Source of the DNA: Rhodococcus wratislaviensis | GTDB lineage: Bacteria; Actinomycetota; Actinomycetes; Mycobacteriales; Mycobacteriaceae | Assembly (NCBI RefSeq): GCF_900455735.1 | Contig: NZ_UAUI01000026.1 | Span: forward strand, 1-64,000 | Direction of reading: 5' to 3' | DNA: 64,000 nucleotides | Shown: in pieces, positions 16,662-24,623 of the stretch | How positions within the stretch are numbered: position 1 is the stretch's first letter | Layout of the letters: each line of letters starts with the position of its first letter | Program-made: the position numbers and the translations under genes | The notes under the pieces: generated by a model | Seen by the model: the letters and a program-made list of their open reading frames with translations, nothing else | Told to the model about the DNA's origin: nothing | Databases searched by the model: none

Positions 16662-17992
16662 GCGCTCCCGACACCTCACGCACCGTGGTGACCGCCGACG
16701 TCGCCATCGTCGGCGCAGGTCCCGCCGGATTGGCTGCGGCCACGCAACTCGGAAACGCCCACGGGCGCCAGGCCCTCGTCCTGGACCGCGAGCACCGTGC
16801 GGGTGGGATCCCGCGGCACTGCGATCACCCCGGCTACGGCATCCGCGACATGCACACGTTCATCGGCGGCCCGGCCTACGCCGAACGCCTGGTGCGGCAG
16901 GCGAAGTCCGCGGGCGCCGACATCATGACGAACGCGATGGTGACGGCGGTGCATCCCGACGGCGCCCTCGACGTCACCTCACCGGCGGGTCTCCTCCGCA
17001 TCGAGTCCCGGGCGCTCGTCCTGGCCACCGGTGCCCGCGAGCGTGCCCGTCCGGCCCGCATGATTCCCGGCGACAGACCGTCCGGGGTCTACACCACCGG
17101 ACAGCTGCAGAACATCGTGCACCTGCACCACGGACGGGTCGGAAGACGCGCGGTGGTCGTCGGCGGCGAACTGGTGAGCTGGTCCGCCGTCATGACGCTG
17201 AAACACGCCGGGTGCAGGACCGTGCTCATGACGACGCAGTACCCGTCGCCGGAGTCCTACGCCGCCTTCACCATTCCCGGTAAGGCGCTGTTCCGGCTCC
17301 CGATCGCCACCCGCACCCGCGTCGTGCGGATCATCGGTCGCGGGAATCTGGAGGCGGTCGAGATCGAGAACCTCGACACCGGCGCACGCGAGATCGTCGA
17401 ATGCGACACCGTCGTCTTCACCGGCGACTGGATCCCGGACCACGAACTCGCGCGCACGGCGGGTATCGCCCTCGACCCCGGAACGAAGGGGCCGCTGGTC
17501 GACACCGCTCTGCGCACCAGCCGGCCGGGCGTCTTCGCCGCGGGCAACGTGCTGCACCCCGTCGACACCGCCGACATCGCGGCCCTCGACGGCACGTTCG
17601 CCGCCGATCGGGTCGCGGCGTTCCTCGACGCCGGCGAAGTGATCGACCCGGGTGCGGCCGCGGTGCGCATCCTCGCGGCGCCGCCGTTCCGCTGGGTGTC
17701 CCCGGGACTGCTCCGGGCAGGCGATCCCGCCCCACCACGCCGGCGCCTGCTGCTGTGGACCGAACAGCTGGTCCGATTCCCGAAGGTGACTGTCTCGCAG
17801 CGGGGTCGCGTCGTCGCGACCACGCTGCTGCCGTGGGCAGCCTCACCGGGACGGGTCTTCCGGGTGCCGTGGTCGATCATGGATGCCGTCGACCCGACGC
17901 TGGGACCCGTGACCGTCGGGCTGGCCAACGCGCCTCGGCCGGACGCCACCCGCAACGCGGTCGGGGAATTCATCCCCTCACGCTGCAGCTGA
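16658..17992 (+). CDS. NAD(P)/FAD-dependent oxidoreductase, partner subunit of the GlpA-like protein
   Basis: 444 residues from the ATG at 16658 overlapping the previous stop. Two dinucleotide-binding sites are seen: VAIVGAGPAGLAAATQL near residue 12 and RAVVVGGELVSWSA near 165, plus ATGARER and FAAGNVL of the disulfide-reductase-like fold. This is the type of the second flavoprotein in hydrogen cyanide synthase (HcnB), opine oxidase and D-hydroxyproline dehydrogenase complexes. In the second dinucleotide loop the usual GxGxxG is changed to GGELVS, so binding of NAD may be weak. It closes the operon begun at 10541; the next unit has its own operator 35 bases later. Confidence 0.86.
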   Translation: MSAPDTSRTVVTADVAIVGAGPAGLAAATQLGNAHGRQALVLDREHRAGGIPRHCDHPGYGIRDMHTFIGGPAYAERLVRQAKSAGADIMTNAMVTAVHPDGALDVTSPAGLLRIESRALVLATGARERARPARMIPGDRPSGVYTTGQLQNIVHLHHGRVGRRAVVVGGELVSWSAVMTLKHAGCRTVLMTTQYPSPESYAAFTIPGKALFRLPIATRTRVVRIIGRGNLEAVEIENLDTGAREIVECDTVVFTGDWIPDHELARTAGIALDPGTKGPLVDTALRTSRPGVFAAGNVLHPVDTADIAALDGTFAADRVAAFLDAGEVIDPGAAAVRILAAPPFRWVSPGLLRAGDPAPPRRRLLLWTEQLVRFPKVTVSQRGRVVATTLLPWAASPGRVFRVPWSIMDAVDPTLGPVTVGLANAPRPDATRNAVGEFIPSRCS

Positions 17993-18026
17993 GCACACAT
18001 CACCGAAACTCGTTCGGCACCACCAG

Positions 18027-18038
18027 ATTGTCGACAAT
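18027..18038. promoter_or_regulatory. GntR-type operator copy 6, perfect palindrome
   Basis: ATTGTCGACAAT, the only perfect 12-bp palindrome of the set, 24 bases before the MHS transporter ATG at 18063 and 34 bases after the previous stop. It allows separate control of the transporter. Confidence 0.78.
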
Positions 18039-18062
18039 AAACAACGACCGATCGGAAGACAC

Positions 18063-19403
18063 ATGACGGAAGTACAGGGCGGTTTGCACGGCCCCGAGAT
18101 GCGGCGGGCCATCACGGCCGCCGCGATCGGAAACTTCATCACCTGGTTCGACTTCGCGGCATACGGATTCCTCGCCGTCCTGCTCGGCCAGATCTTCTTC
18201 CCCTCCGAGAATCCGGCGACGAGCCTGCTGGCGACGTTCGCCGCGTTCGGAGTCGCGTTCCTGATGAATCCGATCGGCGGCTTCGTCTTCGGCCGGCTCG
18301 GAGACAAGGTCGGCCGCAAGAAGATCCTTGCGACAGTGATCATTCTGATGTCGCTGTCGACCTTCGCGGTCGGCCTGCTGCCGGGATACGCCACCATCGG
18401 CCTCGCGGCCCCGGCACTGCTGGTGACACTGCGGATCATCCAGGGCTTCGCCGCCGGCGGCGAACCCGGCGGCGCGGCGACGTTCCTCGTCGAATCCGCG
18501 AAACGCGGCAGGCGGGCGCGCACCGTCAGCTTCTGGCACTGCTCGAGCTACCTGGCCAACGCGGCGGCGTCGGTTCTCATCCTCGGCCTCAACGCCGCAC
18601 TGAGCGAAACGGCGATGTTCGAATGGGGCTGGCGAATCCCCTTCCTCATCGCGGGACCGCTCGGGCTGGTCGGTCTCTACATTCGCCTGAAGCTCAGCGA
18701 CACAGCGGAATTCGAACGACTTCAGTCGTCGGGTGAAGTCAGCGAGTCCCCGGTCAAGGACGCCCTCGCGACCAGTCGCAGGCAGATCGTGCAGGTGGTC
18801 GGTTGCATTGCGCTGCAGGCCGCGGCCTTCTACTTCATCTTCGTCTACATGGAGACGTATCTGCAGTCGGAGGTGGGATTCTCGTTCGGCCTGGCCTCCG
18901 CGTCGACGGTCACGTGCCTGTGCTCGGCGGCGGTCGCCATCTTCGTGTTCGCCCGCTTCTCCGACCACTACGGTCGCAAACCGGTGATCATCCTCGGCGC
19001 CGTCTCGAGCACGCTGATCGTCTATCCCGCGTTCATGGCGTTCGCGACGGGGAATGTCCCCGCAATCGTCGTTGCGCACGCCACGATGGGGATCTGCCTC
19101 GCCATGTTCATGTCCGCGTCCGGCGCAGCGATGGTGGAGATCTTCCCGAGTCGTGTTCGGTACGCAGGATTCTCGATCGGATTCAACATCTCGGTCGCAG
19201 TCTTCGGCGGCACCGCGCCGTATGTGGCGACGTATCTGATCGCGGCAACCGGCAGTCCGTTGTCGCCTTCGGTCATCCTGATCGTGACGGGCGTGATGGC
19301 CATCGTGGCGGCGGCAACGCTCCACGAAACGGCAGGCCGGAAAGTCGATGCGAGGGTGGAGGCGGAACCCCTCCACCGCGATCCCATCACCGTCGGCGAA
19401 TAG
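18063..19403 (+). CDS. MFS transporter, metabolite:H+ symporter (MHS) type
   Basis: 446 residues with about 12 membrane segments. MHS-family marks: AAAIGNFITWFDFAAYGFL in TM1, the GRLGDKVGRKKIL loop between TM2 and TM3, and RIIQGFAAGGEPGGAATFL in TM4. MHS carriers (ProP, ShiA, KgtP, citrate permease) take up carboxylates, betaines or imino acids with protons. The substrate here is not determined by sequence; an imino acid or a pathway acid would fit the neighbours. Placed between the flavoprotein operon and the DapA/proline-racemase unit, with its own perfect GntR-type operator. Confidence 0.92.
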   Translation: MTEVQGGLHGPEMRRAITAAAIGNFITWFDFAAYGFLAVLLGQIFFPSENPATSLLATFAAFGVAFLMNPIGGFVFGRLGDKVGRKKILATVIILMSLSTFAVGLLPGYATIGLAAPALLVTLRIIQGFAAGGEPGGAATFLVESAKRGRRARTVSFWHCSSYLANAAASVLILGLNAALSETAMFEWGWRIPFLIAGPLGLVGLYIRLKLSDTAEFERLQSSGEVSESPVKDALATSRRQIVQVVGCIALQAAAFYFIFVYMETYLQSEVGFSFGLASASTVTCLCSAAVAIFVFARFSDHYGRKPVIILGAVSSTLIVYPAFMAFATGNVPAIVVAHATMGICLAMFMSASGAAMVEIFPSRVRYAGFSIGFNISVAVFGGTAPYVATYLIAATGSPLSPSVILIVTGVMAIVAAATLHETAGRKVDARVEAEPLHRDPITVGE

Positions 19404-19469
19404 CGGCCGAAGAACCCCGGCCGATCCCTTGACACCACCGGGGATCGACCTTAGATTTGACATCGTTCT

Positions 19470-19481
19470 CTTGTCGACAAT
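19470..19481. promoter_or_regulatory. GntR-type operator copy 7 with an adjacent partial copy
   Basis: CTTGTCGACAAT at 19470-19481, 11 of 12 positions of the palindrome. A second half-like copy, AATTGTCGAAGG, lies at 19494-19505, 24 bases further on, so two dimers could bind. A TTGACA at 19457-19462 is a possible -35 element. The DapA-family ATG is at 19584, which leaves a leader of about 80-100 bases. Confidence 0.7.
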
Positions 19482-19583
19482 CGCCAATTTAACAATTGTC
19501 GAAGGCCAGAGCGAGTTCCCGGAAGTTCACCAGTCGAGGACCCCACAACGGGCATCGACCACCACCACCGAACAGGACACGAC

Positions 19584-20483
19584 ATGACCAAGAAGCTGGG
19601 TGGCATCCTCGCCGCCGTCTCCACTCCCTTCGCCCAGGACGGCTCCGTCGACGAAGGCGCACTGCGCAACCACGTCGACTTCCTGATCGAGAACGGACTG
19701 CACGGCCTGGTCCCCGGCGGCAGCACCGGAGAGTTCGCAGCCCTCACGCTCGACGAACGCAAGCTCGTCAACACGGTCGTCATCGACCAGGCCGCCGGTC
19801 GCGTGCCCGTCGCACCCCAGACCGGTTCCACCCGCACGGCGGAGGCCATCGAACTGTCCCGGCACGCAGCCGACGCAGGCGCCGACGCTGTCCTGCTGGT
19901 GCAGCCCTTCTACGAGGCCCCCACGCGCCACGAGGTCATCGAGTACTTCGCCACCGTCGGCGAAACGGCGAACATCCCGGTGATCGCGTACAACCTGCCC
20001 GGTGTCACGGGCATGAACCTCGACCGCCCGTTCTACCGTGAACTGCTCGAACGCACGGACGCCGTCAAGTACATCAAGGACACGTCCGGGTCGATCGAGC
20101 AGGCCTTCGACCTCATCTTCAACCTCGGCGACGCCATCGACACCTTCGTCGGCTGGGACACGATCGTGCTGCCCGCCTTTTCCGCCGGTGCCGCCGGTTC
20201 CATCTGGGGTGCGCCCAACTTCGCCCCCAAGGAGTGCGTCGCGATCTACGAACTCGCCAAGGCCGGCAAGTACACCGAGGCCCTCGAAATCTTCAAGCGG
20301 CTGTGGAACGTCCTCGACTTCCTCGGCAAGGAGGGCTACGCCGTGGCCACCAAGGCTGCCGCCCGGGCCGTCGGCGTGGACCTCGGAGTGCCCCGCGCAC
20401 CGTACGGTGAGCTGCCCGCGGACAAGAAGGAAGAGCTCACCAAGCTCATCGCCGAGACCGGGCTCACCTACGCCCGCAGCTAG
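19584..20483 (+). CDS. DapA-family aldolase/deaminase
   Basis: 299 residues, an (alpha/beta)8 class I aldolase of the dihydrodipicolinate synthase family. Seen: the pyruvate-binding GSTGEFAAL, the Tyr in VIAYNLPG and the Schiff-base Lys in VKYIKDTSG. In this superfamily the Lys forms an imine with the keto-acid substrate. Members include dihydrodipicolinate synthase, keto-deoxy-sugar-acid aldolases/dehydratases and 1-pyrroline-4-hydroxy-2-carboxylate deaminase. A biosynthetic role is unlikely: it has a catabolic operator and sits before a proline-racemase-family gene and after transporter and flavoprotein genes. In a trans-4-hydroxyproline route it would be the deaminase giving 2-oxoglutarate semialdehyde; that is inference from context. 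Confidence 0.88.
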   Translation: MTKKLGGILAAVSTPFAQDGSVDEGALRNHVDFLIENGLHGLVPGGSTGEFAALTLDERKLVNTVVIDQAAGRVPVAPQTGSTRTAEAIELSRHAADAGADAVLLVQPFYEAPTRHEVIEYFATVGETANIPVIAYNLPGVTGMNLDRPFYRELLERTDAVKYIKDTSGSIEQAFDLIFNLGDAIDTFVGWDTIVLPAFSAGAAGSIWGAPNFAPKECVAIYELAKAGKYTEALEIFKRLWNVLDFLGKEGYAVATKAAARAVGVDLGVPRAPYGELPADKKEELTKLIAETGLTYARS

Positions 20484-20549
20484 GGCGTGTGTCCCGATCC
20501 CAGACCGCGCGCGTTCATCACGGAGTGACCCTTCCCCGACACGTGCGCA

Positions 20550-20583
20550 GAGGCCGGCAGCAATCACCCCCGCTGCCGGCCTC
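20550..20583 (+). terminator. hairpin between DapA-family and proline-racemase-family genes
   Basis: A perfect 12-bp stem (GAGGCCGGCAGC pairing with GCTGCCGGCCTC) with a 10-base loop, 67 bases after the DapA-family stop. No T-run follows. It may terminate or partly attenuate transcription into the gene at 20671, which otherwise has no operator of its own. Confidence 0.6.
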
Positions 20584-20670
20584 GCCTCTCGCCGGCAGGC
20601 GAGGAGAAGTTCAGCCCTGGCAGGGTAGAACCAGGCCACCGCAACGCAGACGAATACACGGAGGAAGATC

Positions 20671-21705
20671 GTGCGCTGGAGTCGAGTAGTCAACGTAGTG
20701 AAGTGTCACGTCGGGGGCGAGATCAACAACGTCGTCACCGGCGGAATCGGCGACGTCCCCGGTGCCACGGTCTTCGAGAAGATGAAGCACTTCCGCGAGC
20801 ATCGCGACGACCTCCGTCAGCTTCTGCTCCACGAGCCGCGGGGCTCGGTGACCCAGTGCGTCAACTTCGTCGTCCCGGCGACAGACCCCGAGGCCCAGAT
20901 GGGCTACGTCATCGCCGAGTCCACGGAATACCCGGCCATGTCGGGGAGCAACACCATGTGTGTCGCCACCGCACTGCTCGAGACCGGCATGATTCCGATG
21001 GTCGAACCGGTCACCGACATCGTGCTGGAAGCACCCGCCGGACTCATCCGCATTCGCTGCACCTGCGAGAACGGCAAGGTGACGAGCGTCGAGTTCGAGA
21101 ACCAGCCCGCGTTCGCCTACGAGGTCGGGGTGCCGCTCGAACTCGACGGCTACGGCACCCTCACCGTCGACGTGGCGTGGGGGGGCATGGCCTACGTGCT
21201 CGCAGACGCCGACCAACTCGGATTGAAGTTGCAACCCGACGAGGCGCGCGAGATCTGCGACCTCGGACAGAAGCTCAAGACCGCCGCCGCCGAGCAGATC
21301 CCCGCGGTGCACCCGACCAATCCGGAGTTCGCCGGAATCACCCAGACCGAGTTCGTCGGCCCGCTCTCCCGCACCGACGGGGTACTGACCGCCCGGAATG
21401 CCGTGGTGGTCTCCCCCGGCCGGCTCGACCGCTCGCCCTGCGGCACCGGCACGTCCGCTCGACTGGCGGTGCTGAAGGCGAAGGGCCTCATCGAGGTCGG
21501 GGAGAAGTTCGTGCACGAATCGGTGATCGGCAGTCGCTTCGAGAGCCGGATCGACAGACTGACGAAGGTCGGAACGTACGACGCCGTGGTTCCCCGCGTC
21601 AGCGGCCAGGCGTACATCACCGAACTCAGTCAGGTCGGACTCGACCCCGCCGACCCGTTCCCCACCGGCTACACCCTGTCCGACACCTGGCCGACCGCCA
21701 CCTGA
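20671..21705 (+). CDS. proline racemase superfamily protein (hydroxyproline epimerase/dehydratase-like) with Ser at the first active-site position
   Basis: 344 residues from a GTG with GGAGGAAG before it. Superfamily layout is clear: an N-terminal HVGGEINNVVTGGI region, the first catalytic loop MSGSNTMCVATALLETG and the second DRSPCGTGTSARLA. The second active-site Cys is kept (Cys257), but the first, usually MCGHG, is MSGSN, with Ser91 in place of Cys and Ser in place of His. Proline racemase and most 4-hydroxyproline 2-epimerases use two Cys; family members with Ser or Thr at the first site include 3-hydroxyproline dehydratases. So it may epimerise 4-hydroxyproline or dehydrate trans-3-hydroxyproline; the sequence alone does not decide. 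Confidence 0.85.
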   Translation: MRWSRVVNVVKCHVGGEINNVVTGGIGDVPGATVFEKMKHFREHRDDLRQLLLHEPRGSVTQCVNFVVPATDPEAQMGYVIAESTEYPAMSGSNTMCVATALLETGMIPMVEPVTDIVLEAPAGLIRIRCTCENGKVTSVEFENQPAFAYEVGVPLELDGYGTLTVDVAWGGMAYVLADADQLGLKLQPDEAREICDLGQKLKTAAAEQIPAVHPTNPEFAGITQTEFVGPLSRTDGVLTARNAVVVSPGRLDRSPCGTGTSARLAVLKAKGLIEVGEKFVHESVIGSRFESRIDRLTKVGTYDAVVPRVSGQAYITELSQVGLDPADPFPTGYTLSDTWPTAT

Positions 21706-21751
21706 CACGTGAGTGGCAAAGTGTGCCCGGGCACGCTTTGCCACTCACGTG
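21706..21751. terminator. long palindromic bidirectional terminator (GTGAGT...ACTCAC type)
   Basis: Two 21-base arms (starting CACGTGAGTGGCAAAG) around a CCGG loop, with one G-T pair. It begins right after the TGA of the gene at 20671, and its right arm contains the stop codon of the leftward LLM gene. It would work for both convergent transcripts. No T-run. It shares the outer GTGAGT/ACTCAC with the elements at 47533 and 56185. Confidence 0.8.
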
Positions 21752-22629
21752 GGGATCAGCGGTCTGACGTCGCGACCGAGGAACTCGACGAAGCCCAGCA
21801 GGTCCGGTTCGTCCTCGGTCGGTGCTAACGCCACCGACGTCGCACCCAGCCGGGCGAGCCTTCGCACCTCCGCGGCGACGGTGCCCGCATCGCCCGCGAC
21901 CCCGATACCCCTGTCGGCCGGCTTTCCCCACCGCGCCACTTCCTCGTCCACCCGTTGCTGCGCACCGTCACCGGTGGCGGCGATCTTCGGCACGATCACC
22001 CGCTGCGCGGCGGCACCGTCGGCTCCGATTTCGTCCAGGATCAGGTCGCGGGTTCTCCGGATGTCGTCGTCGGCGACCGCGGAGGTGACGAGGTTGCCGT
22101 CACCCAGTCGTGCCGCCAGGCGAATCGACTTGGGGCCCTCGCCGCCCAGCATCAGCGGAACCCGCTCCGCGGGAGGCCAGTCGAGTTTCACGTCGTCGAG
22201 CCGGACATACCGGCCGTCCGTGCTCACCGACTCACCGTCCAACAGCGCCCGGAGCGCCACCGTGTACTCCTCGAGGAGCGTCATCGGCGACGCCGCCCGG
22301 GCACCCACCTGCTCCATCCATCCCTGCACTCCGTGTCCGATACCCGCGATCACTCGACCGGGGAACAACCGAGCGAGCGTGGCGATCTCCATCGCGGTGA
22401 GCGCGACGTTGCGCAGCGGGACAGGCATCAACCCGACACCGACGTGGATTCGCTCCGTCCACGCGAGTGCTGCGGCCGCCGAAGCCACGCCGCTCTCCTT
22501 GAAACAGTCTTCCCACAACCAGATCTCGTCGAGGCCACTGTCCTCGGCGGCCCGTGCGAAGTCCTTCAACCGCTCGGGTTCGATCGTCGGGATGAACGTC
22601 ACGCCCAGTCGCGGCACCGCACTCGTCAT
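21745..22629 (-). CDS. LLM-class flavin/F420-dependent oxidoreductase
   Basis: 294 residues of the luciferase-like monooxygenase fold: RLGVTFIPTIEPERLKDFAR, the WLWEDCFKE region, the GIGHGVQGWMEQ loop and PLMLGGEGPKS, typical of coenzyme F420-dependent enzymes of actinobacteria (Rv-type MER/LLM proteins). It probably uses F420 or FMN for oxidation or reduction of an unknown substrate. It reads leftward, 43 bases after the LacI stop, so the two may be co-transcribed. Its stop codon lies in the palindromic terminator shared with the proline-racemase-family gene. Confidence 0.88.
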   Translation of the reverse strand: MTSAVPRLGVTFIPTIEPERLKDFARAAEDSGLDEIWLWEDCFKESGVASAAAALAWTERIHVGVGLMPVPLRNVALTAMEIATLARLFPGRVIAGIGHGVQGWMEQVGARAASPMTLLEEYTVALRALLDGESVSTDGRYVRLDDVKLDWPPAERVPLMLGGEGPKSIRLAARLGDGNLVTSAVADDDIRRTRDLILDEIGADGAAAQRVIVPKIAATGDGAQQRVDEEVARWGKPADRGIGVAGDAGTVAAEVRRLARLGATSVALAPTEDEPDLLGFVEFLGRDVRPLIPT

Positions 22630-22672
22630 CGATCCATCATGAGGGATAACGCCCGGCCGGTGCGGAGCATCG

Positions 22673-23734
22673 TCACATTTCGCGCGGCGGCGCGGTGCTG
22701 GCGCGGACGACCAGCGACGTCTTCATCAACGACCGTGTGCGGGTGCCGCCGCCCAGGCGATCGAGCAGGATCGTCGCGGCCGCGCGGCCCTTCTCGACGA
22801 TCGGCTGATGAATTGTGCTGAGACCGAGAAGTTCTGCCACGGGTGCGTCGTCGAACCCGATGATGGACATGTCGCCGGGCACCGTCAGGCCGCGCTCGCG
22901 TAGTACCTGCCACGCCGCCACCGCGTGCACGTCGGACGTCGCTACGAGGGCGGTCGGCCGAGCGGCGTCGAGCAGGATCCGGGTGGCCTCGTCGCCGGCG
23001 GCGCGGTCGATGTTGCCCGCCACGACGATCGACAGTTCCTCCACCGGGAGGTGGTGGTCCCGGGCCGCGGCGAAGTAGCCGGCGAGGCGCTCCCGCGCGT
23101 TGCGTTCGGTCGCCGCGCCGACGTCGTCTGCCGTGACCATCCGGCAGTCGGAATCCTGGCCGAGCTTGTCGACGATGATCCCGATGCGTCGATGGCCCAG
23201 GCTCAGGATGTGGTCCATCTGCAGGTAGGCGCCGTGCCGGTCGTCGATGGCCACGAACGGTAGTCCCGCGCTTCGCGGCGAATCGACCACGACGGCCGGG
23301 ATACCGCGCGCGATGATCGCCTCGACCAGAGGATGACCGTCGGGGACGTTGTGGATGACCACCCCGTCCACGAGTCCCCGGAGAACCAGCGAGTTCGGCG
23401 GTGAATCCGGGGATCCACCGCGTGAGGCCGGAAACAGGGTGAGGGCGATGTCGGCCGAGTTCCCGATCTCAGCGATGCCCTTCATCAGCAGGGTCACGGA
23501 CGGATCCTCGAGCGCCTGCACCGGGGAGTCGGGCACGATCACGCCGACCGCGCCGATCCGCCCCGACCGCAGACTGCTCCCGGCGATGTTCGGGCCGGCG
23601 TAGCCGAGTTCCGCGGCGACGGAGTAGATGCGTTCCCGTTGTGTCGCAGAGACCTTCGACGATTTACTGAAGGCGTAGGAGACGGTGGCGACCGATACTC
23701 CGGCCGCTCGGGCGACGTCCTTCATCGTGACCAA
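22673..23734 (-). CDS. LacI-family regulator of module A
   Basis: 353 residues. The N-terminal LacI helix-turn-helix is MKDVARAAGVSVATVSYAFS with the hinge around SKVSATQRERIYS; residues 60-345 are a periplasmic-binding-protein-like domain (GAVGVIVPDSP, GIPAVVVDSP, SLGHRRIGIIVD, PTALVATSDVHAVAAW, IIGFDDAPVAELL). I chose the TTG at 23734 because GAGGGAG lies 6 bases before it; an ATG at 23725 is the alternative. It is divergent from the ThuA/TPP/GMC genes, whose promoter carries two LacI-type operators, so it most likely represses them until a sugar or cyclitol ligand binds. A second LacI protein at 41394 has a very similar start (VTTMHDVARAAGVS). Confidence 0.93.
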   Translation of the reverse strand: MVTMKDVARAAGVSVATVSYAFSKSSKVSATQRERIYSVAAELGYAGPNIAGSSLRSGRIGAVGVIVPDSPVQALEDPSVTLLMKGIAEIGNSADIALTLFPASRGGSPDSPPNSLVLRGLVDGVVIHNVPDGHPLVEAIIARGIPAVVVDSPRSAGLPFVAIDDRHGAYLQMDHILSLGHRRIGIIVDKLGQDSDCRMVTADDVGAATERNARERLAGYFAAARDHHLPVEELSIVVAGNIDRAAGDEATRILLDAARPTALVATSDVHAVAAWQVLRERGLTVPGDMSIIGFDDAPVAELLGLSTIHQPIVEKGRAAATILLDRLGGGTRTRSLMKTSLVVRASTAPPREM

Positions 23735-23852
23735 GTCGAACTCCCTCGTCGGCGATCTTCGGCCACAACCGGCGCGCACCGCAGCGCACACATGGCGGGA
23801 CCGATCCTAGCCCGCGTCCCGGCGCGCTCGACTCTCCCCTCGAATTCCCCCA

Positions 23853-23880
23853 TTGACAGACCTCCGCTCGGTGATACGAT
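23853..23880 (+). promoter_or_regulatory. promoter of module A (ThuA-TPP-GMC)
   Basis: TTGACA (23853-23858), a 16-base spacer and TACGAT (23875-23880). Transcription would begin near 23887, leaving a leader of about 50 bases to the ATG at 23938. The -10 element lies inside LacI-type operator O1. Confidence 0.72.
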
Positions 23881-23884
23881 TCAC
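23871..23884. promoter_or_regulatory. LacI-type operator O1 of module A
   Basis: GTGATACGATTCAC, a near-palindrome with the central CG typical of LacI-family operators. It covers the -10 hexamer, so binding would block RNA polymerase. Confidence 0.72.
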
Positions 23885-23892
23885 CACCATAA

Positions 23893-23906
23893 GTTAATCG
23901 TTTCAC
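23893..23906. promoter_or_regulatory. LacI-type operator O2 of module A
   Basis: GTTAATCGTTTCAC, whose reverse complement GTGAAACGATTAAC matches O1 at 11 of 14 positions. It lies 22 bases after O1 (two helical turns), just downstream of the predicted start site. Confidence 0.7.
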
Positions 23907-23937
23907 CATTCCGGCTTCACCATCCATGGGAGCACTC

Positions 23938-24603
23938 ATGACCAAGGTCCTCTACCTCTACGGAGGCTGGCCCGGCCACCATCCGTACGACATCGCCGCA
24001 TGGGCACGCGAACTGTTTTCCGAGCTGAACTACCAGGTCGAGGAGTCGCAGGACATCTTCACCCTCGATCGCGACCTGACCGGGTACGACCTGATCGTGC
24101 TCGGCTGGAACAACGCGCTCACCACCGAAGACCTGAGCGATTCACAGGAGAAGAACCTGCTCGACGCCGTCGCGGCCGGAACCGGGGTCGCGGCGTGGCA
24201 CGGCGCCGCAGCCGCGTTCCGGGCTAGCCTCAAGTACCACTTCCTTCTCGGCGGCGACTTCGTCGAACATCCTGCGGGAGAGGCTTTCCCGCAGCCGTAC
24301 AAGGTGAGCATCACCGACCGCGAGCACGAGGTGACCGCGGGTGTCGAGGACTTCGCCGTGGCGTCCGAGCAGTACTACATGCACGTCGACCCGAACAACC
24401 GGGTACTCGCGGAGACCGAGTTCAGCGGCGAGCACCTGCCCTGGCTGGAGGGCCTCCGCAGCCCGGTGGCGTGGGTGCGCCAGTGGGGCGCCGGCCGGGT
24501 CTTCTACCACTCGATCGGCCACACGCCGGCAGACCTGTCGGAGCCGAACGTGCGCCGACTGACCAAGCAGGGACTGCGCTACGCCGCCCGCGTAGCGAAC
24601 TGA
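23938..24603 (+). CDS. ThuA-like protein (trehalose-utilisation domain)
   Basis: 221 residues with the ThuA fold, which resembles class I glutamine amidotransferases: a first strand VLYLYGGWPGHHPYD, the nucleophile-elbow-like AAWHGAAAAF, FLLGGDFVEHPA and the late VFYHSIGHTP. ThuA proteins work with sugar dehydrogenases in conversion of trehalose and other disaccharides through 3-keto-glycosides; a precise reaction for the family is not settled. The ATG at 23938 is preferred over one at 23926 because GGGAG lies 6 bases before it. It is first in module A, followed after 20 bases by the TPP enzyme. Context suggests action on an oxidised sugar or cyclitol. Confidence 0.85.
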   Translation: MTKVLYLYGGWPGHHPYDIAAWARELFSELNYQVEESQDIFTLDRDLTGYDLIVLGWNNALTTEDLSDSQEKNLLDAVAAGTGVAAWHGAAAAFRASLKYHFLLGGDFVEHPAGEAFPQPYKVSITDREHEVTAGVEDFAVASEQYYMHVDPNNRVLAETEFSGEHLPWLEGLRSPVAWVRQWGAGRVFYHSIGHTPADLSEPNVRRLTKQGLRYAARVAN

Positions 24604-24623
24604 CACAGCAAGGAGAAACGATC

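Noticed and set aside
19584..20483. Lysine biosynthesis dapA
   Set aside because: Catabolic operator in front and a proline-racemase-family gene behind; no dap or asd gene nearby.
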